A stretch of 64,000 bases of DNA from an uncultured Cohaesibacter sp. (GCF_963682185.1 NZ_OY821667.1:638109-702108); one strand, 5' to 3'; positions 33,203 through 42,244 are shown, numbered from the stretch's first letter. The notes: generated by a model not told the origin, from the sequence alone. Made by a program: numbers and translations.

Positions 33203-34719
33203 CAGGATGCTTTCGCCTCCTCTGTACTCACACCGAAGGACATCTGCGCAATGGCATCCACCGTGATTTCATCCCCTTCGAGTTCGCCCGTGGGGTAGCC
33301 ATGAGCCATGGTCAGCACACGATGGCTCAATCGCTGGATCTCGTCATGGTCGGAAGAAATCATCAAGATGGCGACGCCGCTGTTGGCCAGATCGTCAATG
33401 ATGCTGTAAATATCAGCACGAACCGCCACATCCACGCCACGGGTCGGCTCATCAAGAATAAGAACGCGTGGCTTGGCAGCGAGGCATTTTGCCAGCAGGA
33501 TTTTCTGTTGGTTGCCACCAGAAAGCGTGCGTACCGCCTGTGAAGACGTCGCGCAGACAATGCCGAGTTCTTTCACATATTTCTGAAAACGCTCTTCTTC
33601 CTGTTTCAGCTGTAGCCAGGAAGGCTCGCGATGCAAGACAAGCGAAGAAGCATTCCAGCTCAGGGGCGCATCGACAAACAGGCCACTGGTCTGGCGATCT
33701 TCAGGCAGATAGACAAGCCCCAGATCAAGGCTGGCCTGCGGATCGGTATGCGTTGCATCCTGCCCGCCGATCAAAACCTTGCCGCGCGCAGCCTTGCGGA
33801 TGCCATAGATGGTCTCTGCCATCTCTGTACGCCCAGAGCCAACAACACCAGCCAGGCCAAGAATTTCGCCTTCATGCAGCGTGAAGCTCAGATTGGCAAA
33901 ACCTTCACCGCACAGATTGTCAACTTCGAGGACAACCTTGCCATGATGGGTCTGCTGATGACGCTCGCCAAGGACATTTTCACTGCCGCCCTCAACCTTT
34001 GTCATCGCCCGAACGATTTCAGCATCGGTATAGGATTTTGGTGGCCCGGCCATGACAACGCGACCATCGCGCAAGATACTCACAATATCCGCGATTTCGC
34101 GAATTTCATTCAGCTTGTGGCTAATGAAGAAGATCCCCACCCCTTGTGCGGCCAGAGCGCGCATACGATCGAACAGCAGCTTCACTTCACGGGGGGTCAG
34201 TGCAGATGTCGGTTCGTCAAGAATGAGAATTTGTGCATCGCGGATCAAGCCGCGCAGAATTTCGACCATTTGCTGGTCGGCAACTTCCAACTGACCTGCC
34301 GGAGACTGCAGATCCATGTTGGTGCCAATCTCTTTGGCCAGCTCGACCAGGCGCGTGTGCAGGGCAACACGATTGCCTTTCATGTTCATGAGAACATTTT
34401 CTTCGATGCTGAGATTGGGAAAAAGCAATGGCTCCTGGGGAACCATATGGATGCCCATTTGGCGCGCCAACACCGGGGTCAGTTTATTGGCATGCTGACC
34501 ATTGATGTAAAGATCACCTTGGTCAACACCATGTAGACCGGCAATGATGCGCATAAGCGTAGATTTGCCCGCCCCGTTGCCTCCCAGAAGGGCGTGAATT
34601 TGGCCGGACTCAAGAACAAGATCAACACCTTTAAGAACAGTTACATTCCCAAAAAACTTCCAGATGCTATCTGCTTTAATGAGCTGTTTGCGTTGGCCAG
34701 ACGGCTTTGGATCCGTCAT
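33202..34719 (-). CDS. lsrA: LsrA, AI-2 ABC transporter ATP-binding protein
   Basis: A 505-residue ATPase with two ABC domains in one chain, as in RbsA/LsrA. The first has Walker A GGNGAGKST (46-54) and LILDEPTSAL; the second, starting GLAGVVGSGRTEMAET, lacks a canonical Walker A but has the signature LSGGNQQK and LILDEPTRGVDV. Start ATG 34719 has GAGGAG upstream; an in-frame TTG earlier lies in the ribosome site. A hairpin (34774-34803, 7-bp stem) lies in the 108-nt gap after lsrF. Confidence 0.95.
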   Translation of the reverse strand: MTDPKPSGQRKQLIKADSIWKFFGNVTVLKGVDLVLESGQIHALLGGNGAGKSTLMRIIAGLHGVDQGDLYINGQHANKLTPVLARQMGIHMVPQEPLLFPNLSIEENVLMNMKGNRVALHTRLVELAKEIGTNMDLQSPAGQLEVADQQMVEILRGLIRDAQILILDEPTSALTPREVKLLFDRMRALAAQGVGIFFISHKLNEIREIADIVSILRDGRVVMAGPPKSYTDAEIVRAMTKVEGGSENVLGERHQQTHHGKVVLEVDNLCGEGFANLSFTLHEGEILGLAGVVGSGRTEMAETIYGIRKAARGKVLIGGQDATHTDPQASLDLGLVYLPEDRQTSGLFVDAPLSWNASSLVLHREPSWLQLKQEEERFQKYVKELGIVCATSSQAVRTLSGGNQQKILLAKCLAAKPRVLILDEPTRGVDVAVRADIYSIIDDLANSGVAILMISSDHDEIQRLSHRVLTMAHGYPTGELEGDEITVDAIAQMSFGVSTEEAKAS

Positions 34720-34827
34720 AACTGAAGCGCTCCTCAATCACTCTATTTTGTGCGGCTTCATGCCGCTTCCTCCCTCTGCGGCCCCGTCCCGGAGGTCGCA
34801 GAGTCAAGTGCGTTTTACGCTTGCAGA

Positions 34828-35709
34828 TCAGGCAGATGCCTTTTCTGCTTTATAGAGTTCGAAGGCCTTTTCTGGCTTTTCACCATCGTGAACGATGGCA
34901 CGAATTGCCTTGATCATGCCGACGGGGCTATCGGACTGGAAGATGTTACGTCCCATGTCCACACCATGTGCGCCCTGGTCGATAGCCTTGTAAGCCATGG
35001 TCAGTGCGTCCATTTCAGGCAATTTCTTGCCGCCAGCAATCACGATCGGAACCGGGCAACCGGCAACGACTTTTTCAAAGCCTTCTTCGATGAAGTAGGA
35101 TTTGACGATATGGGCGCCGAGCTCGGCACAGATACGCGTTGCAAGGGAGAAGTAACGCTGATCGCGTGCCATATCTTTACCGACGCCGGTAACAGCCATT
35201 GTCGGAATGCCGTAGCGGTTGCCGGTATCGATCAGTTTGACCAGGTTGGCCAGAGACTGATGCTCATATTCAGCACCGACATAAACGTTGGTGGTGATAG
35301 CAGATGCATTGAGGCGAATAGCGTCTTCAATATCAACTGCAACCAATTCGTTGGACAGTTCCGTCAAAACGCTCATGCCACCCGAGCAACGCAGCACAAC
35401 AGGCTTGCGGATGTCTGCCGGCATGGTCGCACGCAGGCCACCACGGGTGCACATCAGTACGTCTGTATATTCAGCAAGCGGACGGATCGTCAGATCAAGA
35501 CGTTCCAGACCGGTGGCTGGCCCCTGAAAATAGCCATGGTCAAAAGCCAGCATAACCGTGTTGTTGCTCTTCTTCTGGAAAATACGAGCCAAACGGTCCT
35601 GCATACCCCAATCAAGTGCATTGGACCCTCTTACTGGGAATGGCTTGGTTTCTACTGGAACATCAACGCCGAAGTCCTTGCCTTCTTTAATGTCATCGAT
35701 ATCAGCCAT
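34828..35709 (-). CDS. lsrF: LsrF, 3-hydroxy-2,4-pentadione-5-phosphate thiolase
   Basis: A 293-residue class I aldolase-fold enzyme; E. coli LsrF has 291. It transfers the acetyl group of the phospho-AI-2 product to CoA, completing signal breakdown. The DeoC/LacD-like barrel shows [31 protein letters not shown], the [10 protein letters not shown] loop and [17 protein letters not shown] near the end. ATG 35709 has a GGAGGA ribosome site. It is the first gene of the minus-strand lsr operon, whereas in enterobacteria lsrF follows lsrB. Confidence 0.93.
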   Translation of the reverse strand: MADIDDIKEGKDFGVDVPVETKPFPVRGSNALDWGMQDRLARIFQKKSNNTVMLAFDHGYFQGPATGLERLDLTIRPLAEYTDVLMCTRGGLRATMPADIRKPVVLRCSGGMSVLTELSNELVAVDIEDAIRLNASAITTNVYVGAEYEHQSLANLVKLIDTGNRYGIPTMAVTGVGKDMARDQRYFSLATRICAELGAHIVKSYFIEEGFEKVVAGCPVPIVIAGGKKLPEMDALTMAYKAIDQGAHGVDMGRNIFQSDSPVGMIKAIRAIVHDGEKPEKAFELYKAEKASA

Positions 35710-35877
35710 GAATTTCCTCCGTGTTAAAGTCGACATGGTGATGCTAGGTGGCACCATCTCAATGTGTCCCAAGGCGTTCACATGAACAGAACGCCATCAA
35801 ATTCTCATGAAAGCTAAGCGCAGCAACTGGGTTCTGTCAACCCAAATTAAGCGTCAAATGTTTTATCGGTGGACATT

Positions 35878-36066
35878 TGATCAATCATTTACGTACCACC
35901 TTTTGCGTAGAACTTTAGTTATCTAGATGAAAAATAAACATATTTATAAGTCATTGGTACAATTCTAAAGAAAAGAAAATTTTTATGCACGAAGAAAGGG
36001 TTGATCATAATGAGGTTATGTGATCATATGAACGCACACTTCACCAAACAATCAGACATGTGATCA
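35878..36066. promoter_or_regulatory. Candidate LsrR operator array between lsrF and lsrR
   Basis: Four TGATCA palindromes occur at 35878, 36002, 36021 and 36061. Three extend to a shared motif: TGATCATAATGAGG, TGATCATATGAACG and TGATCACAATGAGC. Copies 2-4 are spaced 19 and 40 nt, and the last overlaps the lsrR start codon region. The divergent promoters must lie here. The repeats are seen; LsrR binding and phospho-AI-2 release are inferred from the known role of LsrR. Confidence 0.6.
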
Positions 36067-37040
36067 CAATGAGCGACGACAGCAAATTTGAACATCATGA
36101 TGCCGAACTACTCAGCCGCGTGGCATGGTATTATTATCATGACGGAATGACCCAGAGTGAGATCGGGAACATCCTCAATCTGTCTCGCATCAAGATTTCC
36201 AGAATGCTGGAAAAGGGTCGCAAGATGGGATTGATCCATATTCATATCAATTCCAGCTATGGCGGATGCTTCGAACTCGAAGGTCGTTTGCAGCAACTAT
36301 TCGGCTTACAAGAAGCCCGAGTCATTCCTGCAGACGACGGTGAGCATTCAACAGAACGCATAGCAGAAGCCGCCAGTCAATATCTCATGGGCAAACTGAA
36401 CAATGCCGACCTCCTCGCTGTGGGCTGGGGCGCGACAGTTATGGGTGCCCTGCAAAGACTGGCTCAAACCCTGTCTCACAGAGATATCTCGCTGGTCAGC
36501 CTCACCGGTGGTGTCGCCGCCTATATAGAAGGTGTCGCGACAGGCCGCACGGCCCAGAATGTCCATCTGATTCCGGCTCCCTTGATGGTTTCCAGTCAGG
36601 AACTGGCCCAAAGCCTGAGGAGCGAGCGCCATGTCGTCGATGTGATGGACATGGCCAGAACAGCCAATTATGCGCTTGTTGGTGTCGGCTCCGTCGCCAA
36701 TCAGGCCACATTGATCACGTCCGGTTATGCAACCGGATCTCAGTTTGAGGCCTTCCGGCGCCAGGGCGCTGTGGGAGACCTCATTGCAATTTTCTATGAC
36801 AAAGATGGCAATGTCCTCGATTTGCCTTTTCACGACAACCTTATCGGTCTGGATCTCCAGGCCTTGCGGGAAATTCCCAATGTTGTCGCGGCAGCCTGCG
36901 GGCAAACAAAAGTCGAGGCCATCAGAGCTGCTGCCCGCGGTAAGCACTTTAATGTGCTCATTACCGATGAGCCAACAGCTCTCGCCATAATTGAGGGAGA
37001 GAGTCATGACAGAGAAAGAGGGATACGTTCTGGCGATTGA
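36060..37040 (+). CDS. lsrR: LsrR, SorC/DeoR-type repressor of the lsr genes
   Basis: A 326-residue repressor that is released by phospho-AI-2. The N-terminal helix-turn-helix (DGMTQSEIGNILNLSRIKISRMLEKGRKMGLI, about 28-59) is followed by a sugar-phosphate-binding domain of the SorC family with GWGATVMGAL, VSLTGG, LITSGYATG and DLPFHDNLIGLDL. GTG 36060 and ATG 36069 are both possible; neither has a strong ribosome site. The 3' end overlaps lsrK by 35 nt. Confidence 0.92.
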   Translation: MITMSDDSKFEHHDAELLSRVAWYYYHDGMTQSEIGNILNLSRIKISRMLEKGRKMGLIHIHINSSYGGCFELEGRLQQLFGLQEARVIPADDGEHSTERIAEAASQYLMGKLNNADLLAVGWGATVMGALQRLAQTLSHRDISLVSLTGGVAAYIEGVATGRTAQNVHLIPAPLMVSSQELAQSLRSERHVVDVMDMARTANYALVGVGSVANQATLITSGYATGSQFEAFRRQGAVGDLIAIFYDKDGNVLDLPFHDNLIGLDLQALREIPNVVAAACGQTKVEAIRAAARGKHFNVLITDEPTALAIIEGESHDRERGIRSGD

Positions 37041-38577
37041 CGCCGGAACCGGTAGCGGCCGAGCGGTCATTTTTGACAGCGCAGGTCATCAAATCGCAGT
37101 GGGTCAGGAGGAATGGACCCATCTCAGCGATCCGAAATATCCCGGCTCCATGGAGTTCGACTGCAAGGCCAACTGGAAACTGTTGAGCAAATGCGTCCGT
37201 GAGGCACTGAAAAATGCCAGCTTGAAGGGATCGGATATCCGCGCAGTGAGCGCCACCAGCATGCGTGAAGCCATCGTCACCTATGACAAGGATGGCGGCG
37301 AGCTCTGGGCCTGCGCCAACGTGGATTCCCGTGCTTCGGCTGAAGTGCACGAGTTGCAGGCCAAAAGCCCGGAGCTTGAGCGCTATGCTTATTCCATCAG
37401 CGGACAGAGCTTCGCATTGGGCGCCATTCCGCGCCTGAAATGGCTCGAAAAGCATCTGCCAGACGTCTATGCCAATATGGCAACCATGTCGATGTTGTCA
37501 GACTGGATTCTGGCGCGCCTGTCCGGTGTTATCTCTTCCGACCCGTCCAATGCGGGCACAACGGGCATATTCTCGCTGGAAACCCGCACATGGGATCTGG
37601 AAATCGCCCGTCGCGCCGGTATCCGGGATGATATCTTCCCACCCGTTGTTGAAACCGGCACCCCCATTGGCAAGGTAACAGCTGAGGCGGCCGAAGAAAC
37701 CGGCCTTGCAGAAGGCACGATTGTTGTCATGGGTGGTGGAGACGTGCAGATGGGGGCCTTGGGGCTTGGGGTTTCCCGCCCCGGCCATGCAGCCGTCTTG
37801 GGTGGTACCTTCTGGCAGGAAGTCGTCAACATCCCCGAGCCAATTGCCGATCCGGACATGCGCATTCGCATCAACCCTCACGTGGTGCCGGGCGTCAGTC
37901 AGGCCGAAGGCATCGCCTTCATGGTGGGCATGACCACCCGCTGGTTCCGTGATGCCTTCTGTCAGGAGGAAATGCGCATTGCCAAGGAACGGGGCACAGA
38001 TGCCTATGCGCTTCTGGAAGAAGCCTCGGCCACAGTGCCGGTTGGTGCCAATGGTATCATCCCCATCTTCAGCGACGTGATGAATTTGGGAGCCTGGTAT
38101 CATGCCGCGCCTTCCCTGCTCAACCTGTCTCTTGATGCCAGCAAATGCGGCAAACCTGAAATCTTCCGGGCCATTCAGGAAAACGCGGCCATTGTTGCCT
38201 CCGAAAATCTCAATCTCGCAGCCAATCTGGCGGGTGTGCAGCTTGATGAACTTGTGTTCGCAGGCGGCGCTTCGAAGGGCAAGCTATGGGGCCAGATCCT
38301 CGCAGACGCGGTTGGCCTCCCGGTCAAGGTACCGGAAGTCACCGAAGCAACCGCCTTCGCGGGTGGACTGGCCGCATGGGTCGGCCTTGGCGTCTACAGC
38401 TCGCTACCCGAAGCGGCTGATGCCACCGTACGTTGGGCCCGCCGCATAGAACCGGATACCGAGAAGCACTCCCTCTATACCGAGTTGGCAGACCGCTGGC
38501 GTCAGGCTTATGCCCCTCAGCGCGCACTGGTTCAAAACAAAGTGACGCAATCCATGTGGAAAGCTCCGGGGCTTTAA
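37006..38577 (+). CDS. lsrK: LsrK, AI-2 kinase
   Basis: A 523-residue FGGY-family kinase that phosphorylates imported AI-2 (DPD), trapping it and producing the LsrR inducer; E. coli LsrK has 530. It begins YVLAIDAGTGSGRAVIFD (phosphate-1 loop) and contains SATSMREAIVTYD, DPSNAGTTGIFSL and the C-terminal ATP-site motif LVFAGGASKGKLWGQILADAVGLPV. Start ATG 37006 has GGGAGAG upstream and overlaps the end of lsrR, so the repressor and kinase are co-translated. Confidence 0.95.
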   Translation: MTEKEGYVLAIDAGTGSGRAVIFDSAGHQIAVGQEEWTHLSDPKYPGSMEFDCKANWKLLSKCVREALKNASLKGSDIRAVSATSMREAIVTYDKDGGELWACANVDSRASAEVHELQAKSPELERYAYSISGQSFALGAIPRLKWLEKHLPDVYANMATMSMLSDWILARLSGVISSDPSNAGTTGIFSLETRTWDLEIARRAGIRDDIFPPVVETGTPIGKVTAEAAEETGLAEGTIVVMGGGDVQMGALGLGVSRPGHAAVLGGTFWQEVVNIPEPIADPDMRIRINPHVVPGVSQAEGIAFMVGMTTRWFRDAFCQEEMRIAKERGTDAYALLEEASATVPVGANGIIPIFSDVMNLGAWYHAAPSLLNLSLDASKCGKPEIFRAIQENAAIVASENLNLAANLAGVQLDELVFAGGASKGKLWGQILADAVGLPVKVPEVTEATAFAGGLAAWVGLGVYSSLPEAADATVRWARRIEPDTEKHSLYTELADRWRQAYAPQRALVQNKVTQSMWKAPGL

Positions 38578-38798
38578 CCACGCCCCTCAAGGATCTTCAG
38601 CTCTTAAGGACTGTTGACCTGACCATACAAACAAGGCGTGGCGGCTCGATTTCTCCGTCATGCCCATTCAGTCGGCCCAGAATACGTGGCCAAATAAAAA
38701 CACGAACGCATTCCCTGACAAGAGACCATCTAGAAGGTCAGGATGGATGCCAAAGAAAGAGGCTACGTTTTCTATTTGAAATAGGCGTAGGCGGAACC

Positions 38799-39176
38799 AT
38801 GTTCAGAACAAAAGAAGGCGATCACTCATACCGTTTCGAAGACCACGGGCCTAAATATCTTCAGCGCGGCCCGAGATCCGATATAGGCGTAGTCACCTTG
38901 CAGCCCGGTCAACATTTCGCGACTCACAAGCATTGCGTGATCGAGGAGAATTTCCTCACGATCGAAGGCGAAGTGCATATGTATGTGAACGGCGAATTGC
39001 ACAAGCTCGGCGTCGGGGATTTCCTCCGCTGCGATCCGGGCGAAGCGCATTATGTGATCAACAAGGGAGAAACACCTTGGAAAGCGGTCTTTATCAAGGC
39101 CCCTTACGACCCCAAGGACGGCACCCCGATCGAATGGGAACCGGGTGACGACCCGTCCGTATTCGCGTCCATCTGA
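38799..39176 (+). CDS. Small cupin-domain protein of the lsr cluster
   Basis: A 125-residue single-domain cupin. The metal-site motif HFATHKHCVIEENFLTIEGEV supplies two His and Glu, and GDFLRCDPGEAHYVIN gives the third His. It lies 221 nt after lsrK on the same strand and ends before a strong terminator, so it may be expressed with lsrR-lsrK. Possible roles are isomerising or binding an AI-2 derivative, but this is conjecture; cupins act on many small molecules. ATG 38799 has a weak GGCGGA site; longer frames start in non-coding sequence. Confidence 0.82.
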   Translation: MFRTKEGDHSYRFEDHGPKYLQRGPRSDIGVVTLQPGQHFATHKHCVIEENFLTIEGEVHMYVNGELHKLGVGDFLRCDPGEAHYVINKGETPWKAVFIKAPYDPKDGTPIEWEPGDDPSVFASI

Positions 39177-39306
39177 CACACAAGGCGAGCGCGGACATAA
39201 AATGGCACGATCTCGATCTCTCCCCCGCCTGCCGCGCTCGCTGCTTACACAATTGTAACTTTGGAATCCTCCCTGAAAGAGAGTATCCTTCATCCCAAGT
39301 GATGAG

Positions 39307-39329
39307 ATGAGGGATACCCTCATTTTTTT
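39307..39329 (+). terminator. Terminator between the cupin gene and pdxY
   Basis: ATGAGGG/CCCTCAT forms a 7-bp stem with a 3-nt loop, followed by seven T. An upstream stretch (39283-39317) can form an alternative hairpin using part of the same stem. Confidence 0.85.
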
Positions 39330-39459
39330 ACACTTCCCTATGCCGGGTTTGAAACAAGACATAAGCGCACATTCCCAGCCCTCCCCTTCCCCAAGCAAGA
39401 TACCTGCCCGCAAGGAGGCTCACCCAATCTTGCCTCTTTCCAAGAAAGGAAGATCCGTC

Positions 39460-40314
39460 ATGAAAGGTGTTCTTTCCATTCAGTCCCATGTGACCTATGG
39501 CCATGCTGGCAATAGCGCCGCAGTCTTTCCGATGCAGCGTATGGGGCTTGAGGTTTGGCCGATCCACACGGTCCATTTTTCCAACCACACCCAGTATAGT
39601 GAGGGCTGGACGGGCAAGGCTGTCGCAGGAGAGGCCATTGCCGAGATATTCGACGGGCTGGAAAAGATTGGCGTCATCAAGAATATCCAGGCAATCGTCA
39701 CGGGCTATCTGGGAGATGGGTCCCATTGCGATGTGATCGCCAACATAGTCAAGAAGGTCAAGGCCGCCAATCCCGACTGTCTTTATCTGTGTGATCCGGT
39801 GATGGGCGACCCGGAAAAAGGCTGCATCGTCAGCGATGGCGTAGCCGATAGCCTTGTCGGCACCCTTATGCCCATGGCCGACATTCTGGTGCCAAACCAG
39901 TTCGAACTGACCCGTTTTACCGGTCAAGACATTCACAGCATGGAAGACGCCATTGCAGCTTGCTCAAAAGCGCGGGCTCTGGGACCAGATCTCGTACTTG
40001 CCAAGCATCTGCACGGTGTGAAGGGCGATCAATTCTCCATGCTTATGGCATCGAGCCAAGGCAACTATCTGGCCCAGCGCCCTCACCTGACCTTCCCAAG
40101 GGAACCGGTGGGCGTCGGCGACATGATCTCGGCAACCTTCCTGGCCGGATTGATCAATGGCCTTGAAGCGCCGCAGGCTTTGGAACATTGCAACAACGCG
40201 GTGTTTGGCATTCTGGAAGAAACCGCAGCCTCCAACCAATGGGAGCTTCAGCTCATAGCAGGACAGAAGCAGTTTGAAACCCCGTCAAACAGTTTCAAGG
40301 TCGTCCAGCTCTGA
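39460..40314 (+). CDS. pdxY: PdxY-type pyridoxal kinase
   Basis: A 284-residue ribokinase-superfamily enzyme; E. coli PdxY has 287. It phosphorylates pyridoxal to PLP in the salvage pathway. The N-terminal SHVTYGHAGNSAAVFPMQRMG and FSNHTQYSEGWTG match PdxY closely, DPVMGD follows, and GVGDMISATFLAGL carries the catalytic Asp. ATG 39460 has AAAGGAAG upstream. It lies behind the cupin terminator and so may have its own control. Whether it serves AI-2 metabolism or general vitamin B6 salvage cannot be told. Confidence 0.9.
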   Translation: MKGVLSIQSHVTYGHAGNSAAVFPMQRMGLEVWPIHTVHFSNHTQYSEGWTGKAVAGEAIAEIFDGLEKIGVIKNIQAIVTGYLGDGSHCDVIANIVKKVKAANPDCLYLCDPVMGDPEKGCIVSDGVADSLVGTLMPMADILVPNQFELTRFTGQDIHSMEDAIAACSKARALGPDLVLAKHLHGVKGDQFSMLMASSQGNYLAQRPHLTFPREPVGVGDMISATFLAGLINGLEAPQALEHCNNAVFGILEETAASNQWELQLIAGQKQFETPSNSFKVVQL

Positions 40315-40349
40315 AGGCTGCTAAACTTTATTGGAAACGACAAACAGCA

Positions 40350-40380
40350 AACGCCCGCCTCAGATCCTGAGACGGGCGTT
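40350..40380 (+). terminator. Hairpin terminator after pdxY
   Basis: AACGCCCG/CGGGCGTT (8 bp), a mismatch and an inner CTCAG/CTGAG stem. The following tract (ATTCATATTA) is only moderately T-rich. Confidence 0.65.
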
Positions 40381-40459
40381 ATTCATATTATGCCTCCAAC
40401 AACTCTGCGTTCAAAGCCACGTGCCGTTGCATGATTAGGAGCACAGAGCCAAGCCCGCT

Positions 40460-40479
40460 CAGTTCAGTTCAGTTCAGTT
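40460..40479. repeat. CAGTT x4 tandem repeat at the AEC gene stop
   Basis: Four perfect copies of CAGTT on the plus strand read as (AACTG)n on the coding strand and so contain TGA every 5 nt, giving stops in all three frames. The gene's own stop is the first of these. Confidence 0.9.
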
Positions 40480-41424
40480 CAAAGGGAAAAGAGCGTGAAC
40501 CACTGTAACGGCAAGAGGAATCGTAAAGAAGGACAGCATCGTTGCAACAAAGACCGCGGCAGCGGCTCGCTGTCCCAACTGATAGGCCTCTGCAAAAATC
40601 GGATAAATGCTCATCATTGGAACACTGGCAAACAGAATGGCCCCAACCGCGAATTTCGGTTCAAGAGACGGTACCAACAACATAATCGCAGCAAAAACCA
40701 TCACAGGGTGCGCGATAAGTTTGAACAGGAAGACGAGAGAGATATCTCCACGCATACCCTTCAGGCGAAGCCCAACCAATGAGCCACCAATAACAAAGAG
40801 GGCCGTCGGGCTCGCAACAGCAGAAAGAAGCGATAGAGCCTTATCCACCGGCGTAGGCAAAACCAGACCGGAAAGAGAAATGATCAGCCCAAGCGCGATA
40901 CCCACGATAATGGGATTCTTGATCAATTTAAAAAGAATCTGGCGCATGACGGCGGACACTTGCCCACTCTTTTTGCTTCCAACATCAGCCAAAATAAGTG
41001 ACAACGGAACGATAATGACGTTCTCGACCATAAAATTCAACGCCATACAAATGGCGCCAATCGGCCCAATGACGGCAGACACCACAGGATAACCAATATA
41101 GGCACTGTTGGATGCGCTAGCCCCCATGCCATAAATGGCGCTTGTCGAAAAATCTTTCTTCAGCACATAGCGCCCACACAGCGTTGTCAGCACAAATGAG
41201 GCAATAGACCCGCACCCATAGGCAATCAGATAATTCCAGTTGAGAATTTGCCCTATAGGATGGCTCTGAAAAGCCACAATAATGAGTGCGGGCATGGGGA
41301 AATAGAGAACAAAGCGGCCGATGCTCCCAATGTCAGTCGGGCTACAAACTTTGAAATAGGTAGCCAGATATCCCGCACCAATAAGGAGGAATATTGGCAA
41401 TGTGATGCTCAGAATATTGGTCAT
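40474..41424 (-). CDS. AEC (auxin efflux carrier) family transporter
   Basis: A 316-residue inner-membrane protein with about ten helices. It opens ILSITLPIFLLIGAGYLATYF and contains GRFVLYFPMPALIIVAF and a conserved middle crossing ASNSAYIGYPVVSAVIGP, as in AEC carriers of malonate, auxin-like or other organic anions. The substrate is unknown. Start ATG 41424 gives the family N-terminus; a longer open frame would run into the tRNA gene. The ribosome site is weak. Confidence 0.87.
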   Translation of the reverse strand: MTNILSITLPIFLLIGAGYLATYFKVCSPTDIGSIGRFVLYFPMPALIIVAFQSHPIGQILNWNYLIAYGCGSIASFVLTTLCGRYVLKKDFSTSAIYGMGASASNSAYIGYPVVSAVIGPIGAICMALNFMVENVIIVPLSLILADVGSKKSGQVSAVMRQILFKLIKNPIIVGIALGLIISLSGLVLPTPVDKALSLLSAVASPTALFVIGGSLVGLRLKGMRGDISLVFLFKLIAHPVMVFAAIMLLVPSLEPKFAVGAILFASVPMMSIYPIFAEAYQLGQRAAAAVFVATMLSFFTIPLAVTVVHALFPLN

Positions 41425-41502
41425 GATCTCTATATGAGGCGGGTGATTTAAAAGACGCAATTGCGTGTAAGAAGGAAGTGCAAATTTGAGGGCATACCAA
41501 CA

Positions 41503-41530
41503 ACAAAAAAGGCTGCCGAAGCAACCTTTT
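41503..41530 (-). terminator. Terminator behind tRNA-Leu
   Basis: A 9-bp stem (AAAGGTTGC/GCAGCCTTT, one G-U, TTCG tetraloop) followed by TTTGTTG on the minus strand, 39 nt after the tRNA. Confidence 0.85.
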
Positions 41531-41568
41531 GTTTCCATTGAGGAAATTCTGTTTTCCAAGAGAAAACT

Positions 41569-41655
41569 TGGTGCGGCCGAGAAGACTCGAACTTCCACGG
41601 GAGTTACCCCACAGCGACCTCAACGCTGCGCGTCTACCAATTCCGCCACGGCCGC
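41569..41655 (-). tRNA. tRNA-Leu (anticodon GAG)
   Basis: An 87-nt class II tRNA with encoded CCA. The acceptor arms GCGGCCG/CGGCCGC pair, the anticodon stem is CAGCG/CGCTG with loop TTGAGGT (anticodon GAG, reading CUC and CUU), and it has a long variable arm and GTTCGAGTC in the T arm. A terminator follows. Confidence 0.97.
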
Positions 41656-41837
41656 AAACCGTGTTTTGATCAAGGATATTTCCTTGTTGGTGGCGTGTAA
41701 CTATCAAATAAGATTTGCCCGCACAAGCGTTTAAGATGGAGATCAACAACAAATGTGGAAAGTTGATGACAAAGTGCGGAGATTTTGCTGGACAGCGAAA
41801 TTTTACGCATAATCAAGCGCATAAAAAGGATGAAAAA

Positions 41838-42110
41838 CTACCCGTTTACGCGATGGATGCCACGAAGTGGACGCCAGTCAGGGCTGCGCATCAGAACCCG
41901 CGTAATCGAAATACCCACCTTTTCACCGCGCAGAATCACCTGCCCATGAGCCACCGGGATATCATTGGCCAAAATCAGGCAATCATCCTCTTCATGTGCG
42001 TCAAGTTCGATGACGGCACCGCGCCCCATGCGCAGAAGCTGATGAATCGGAATTTCTGTTGTGCCCAGCACAACAGATATATTAATCGATATGGAATCTA
42101 GATTGGCCAC
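41838..42110 (-). CDS. Orphan single-domain FliN/SpoA-like protein
   Basis: A 90-residue protein consisting only of a surface-presentation-of-antigens (SpoA, FliN C-terminal) domain: VVLGTTEIPIHQLLRMGRGAVIELDAHEEDDCLILANDIPVAHGQVILRGEKVGISITRVL matches the FliN switch-complex core in layout. No other flagellar gene is nearby. GTG 42110 has GGAAGG 8 nt upstream; a GTG at 42134 is less likely. It could be a dispersed flagellar switch gene or a relative with another role. Confidence 0.8.
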   Translation of the reverse strand: MANLDSISINISVVLGTTEIPIHQLLRMGRGAVIELDAHEEDDCLILANDIPVAHGQVILRGEKVGISITRVLMRSPDWRPLRGIHRVNG

Positions 42111-42244
42111 GATATACCCTTCCGTGCTACCCACGGACCGACTATGTAAGACATTAACAGAGTGTTACCTTCTTTGGTAAATGAAATATTAACAAAGAAG
42201 CGCAAATCAAGAGCCGACCAAACCGGACCACAGATCAGACGACC

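Noticed and set aside
33000..33300. Possible frameshift between lsrA and lsrC
   Set aside because: The stop and start share a base (TGATG) and both proteins have complete family ends, so this is normal coupling.
41569..41655. tRNA-Leu as an integration site with nearby mobile genes
   Set aside because: No integrase, no direct repeat of the tRNA 3' end, and only ordinary housekeeping genes on both sides.
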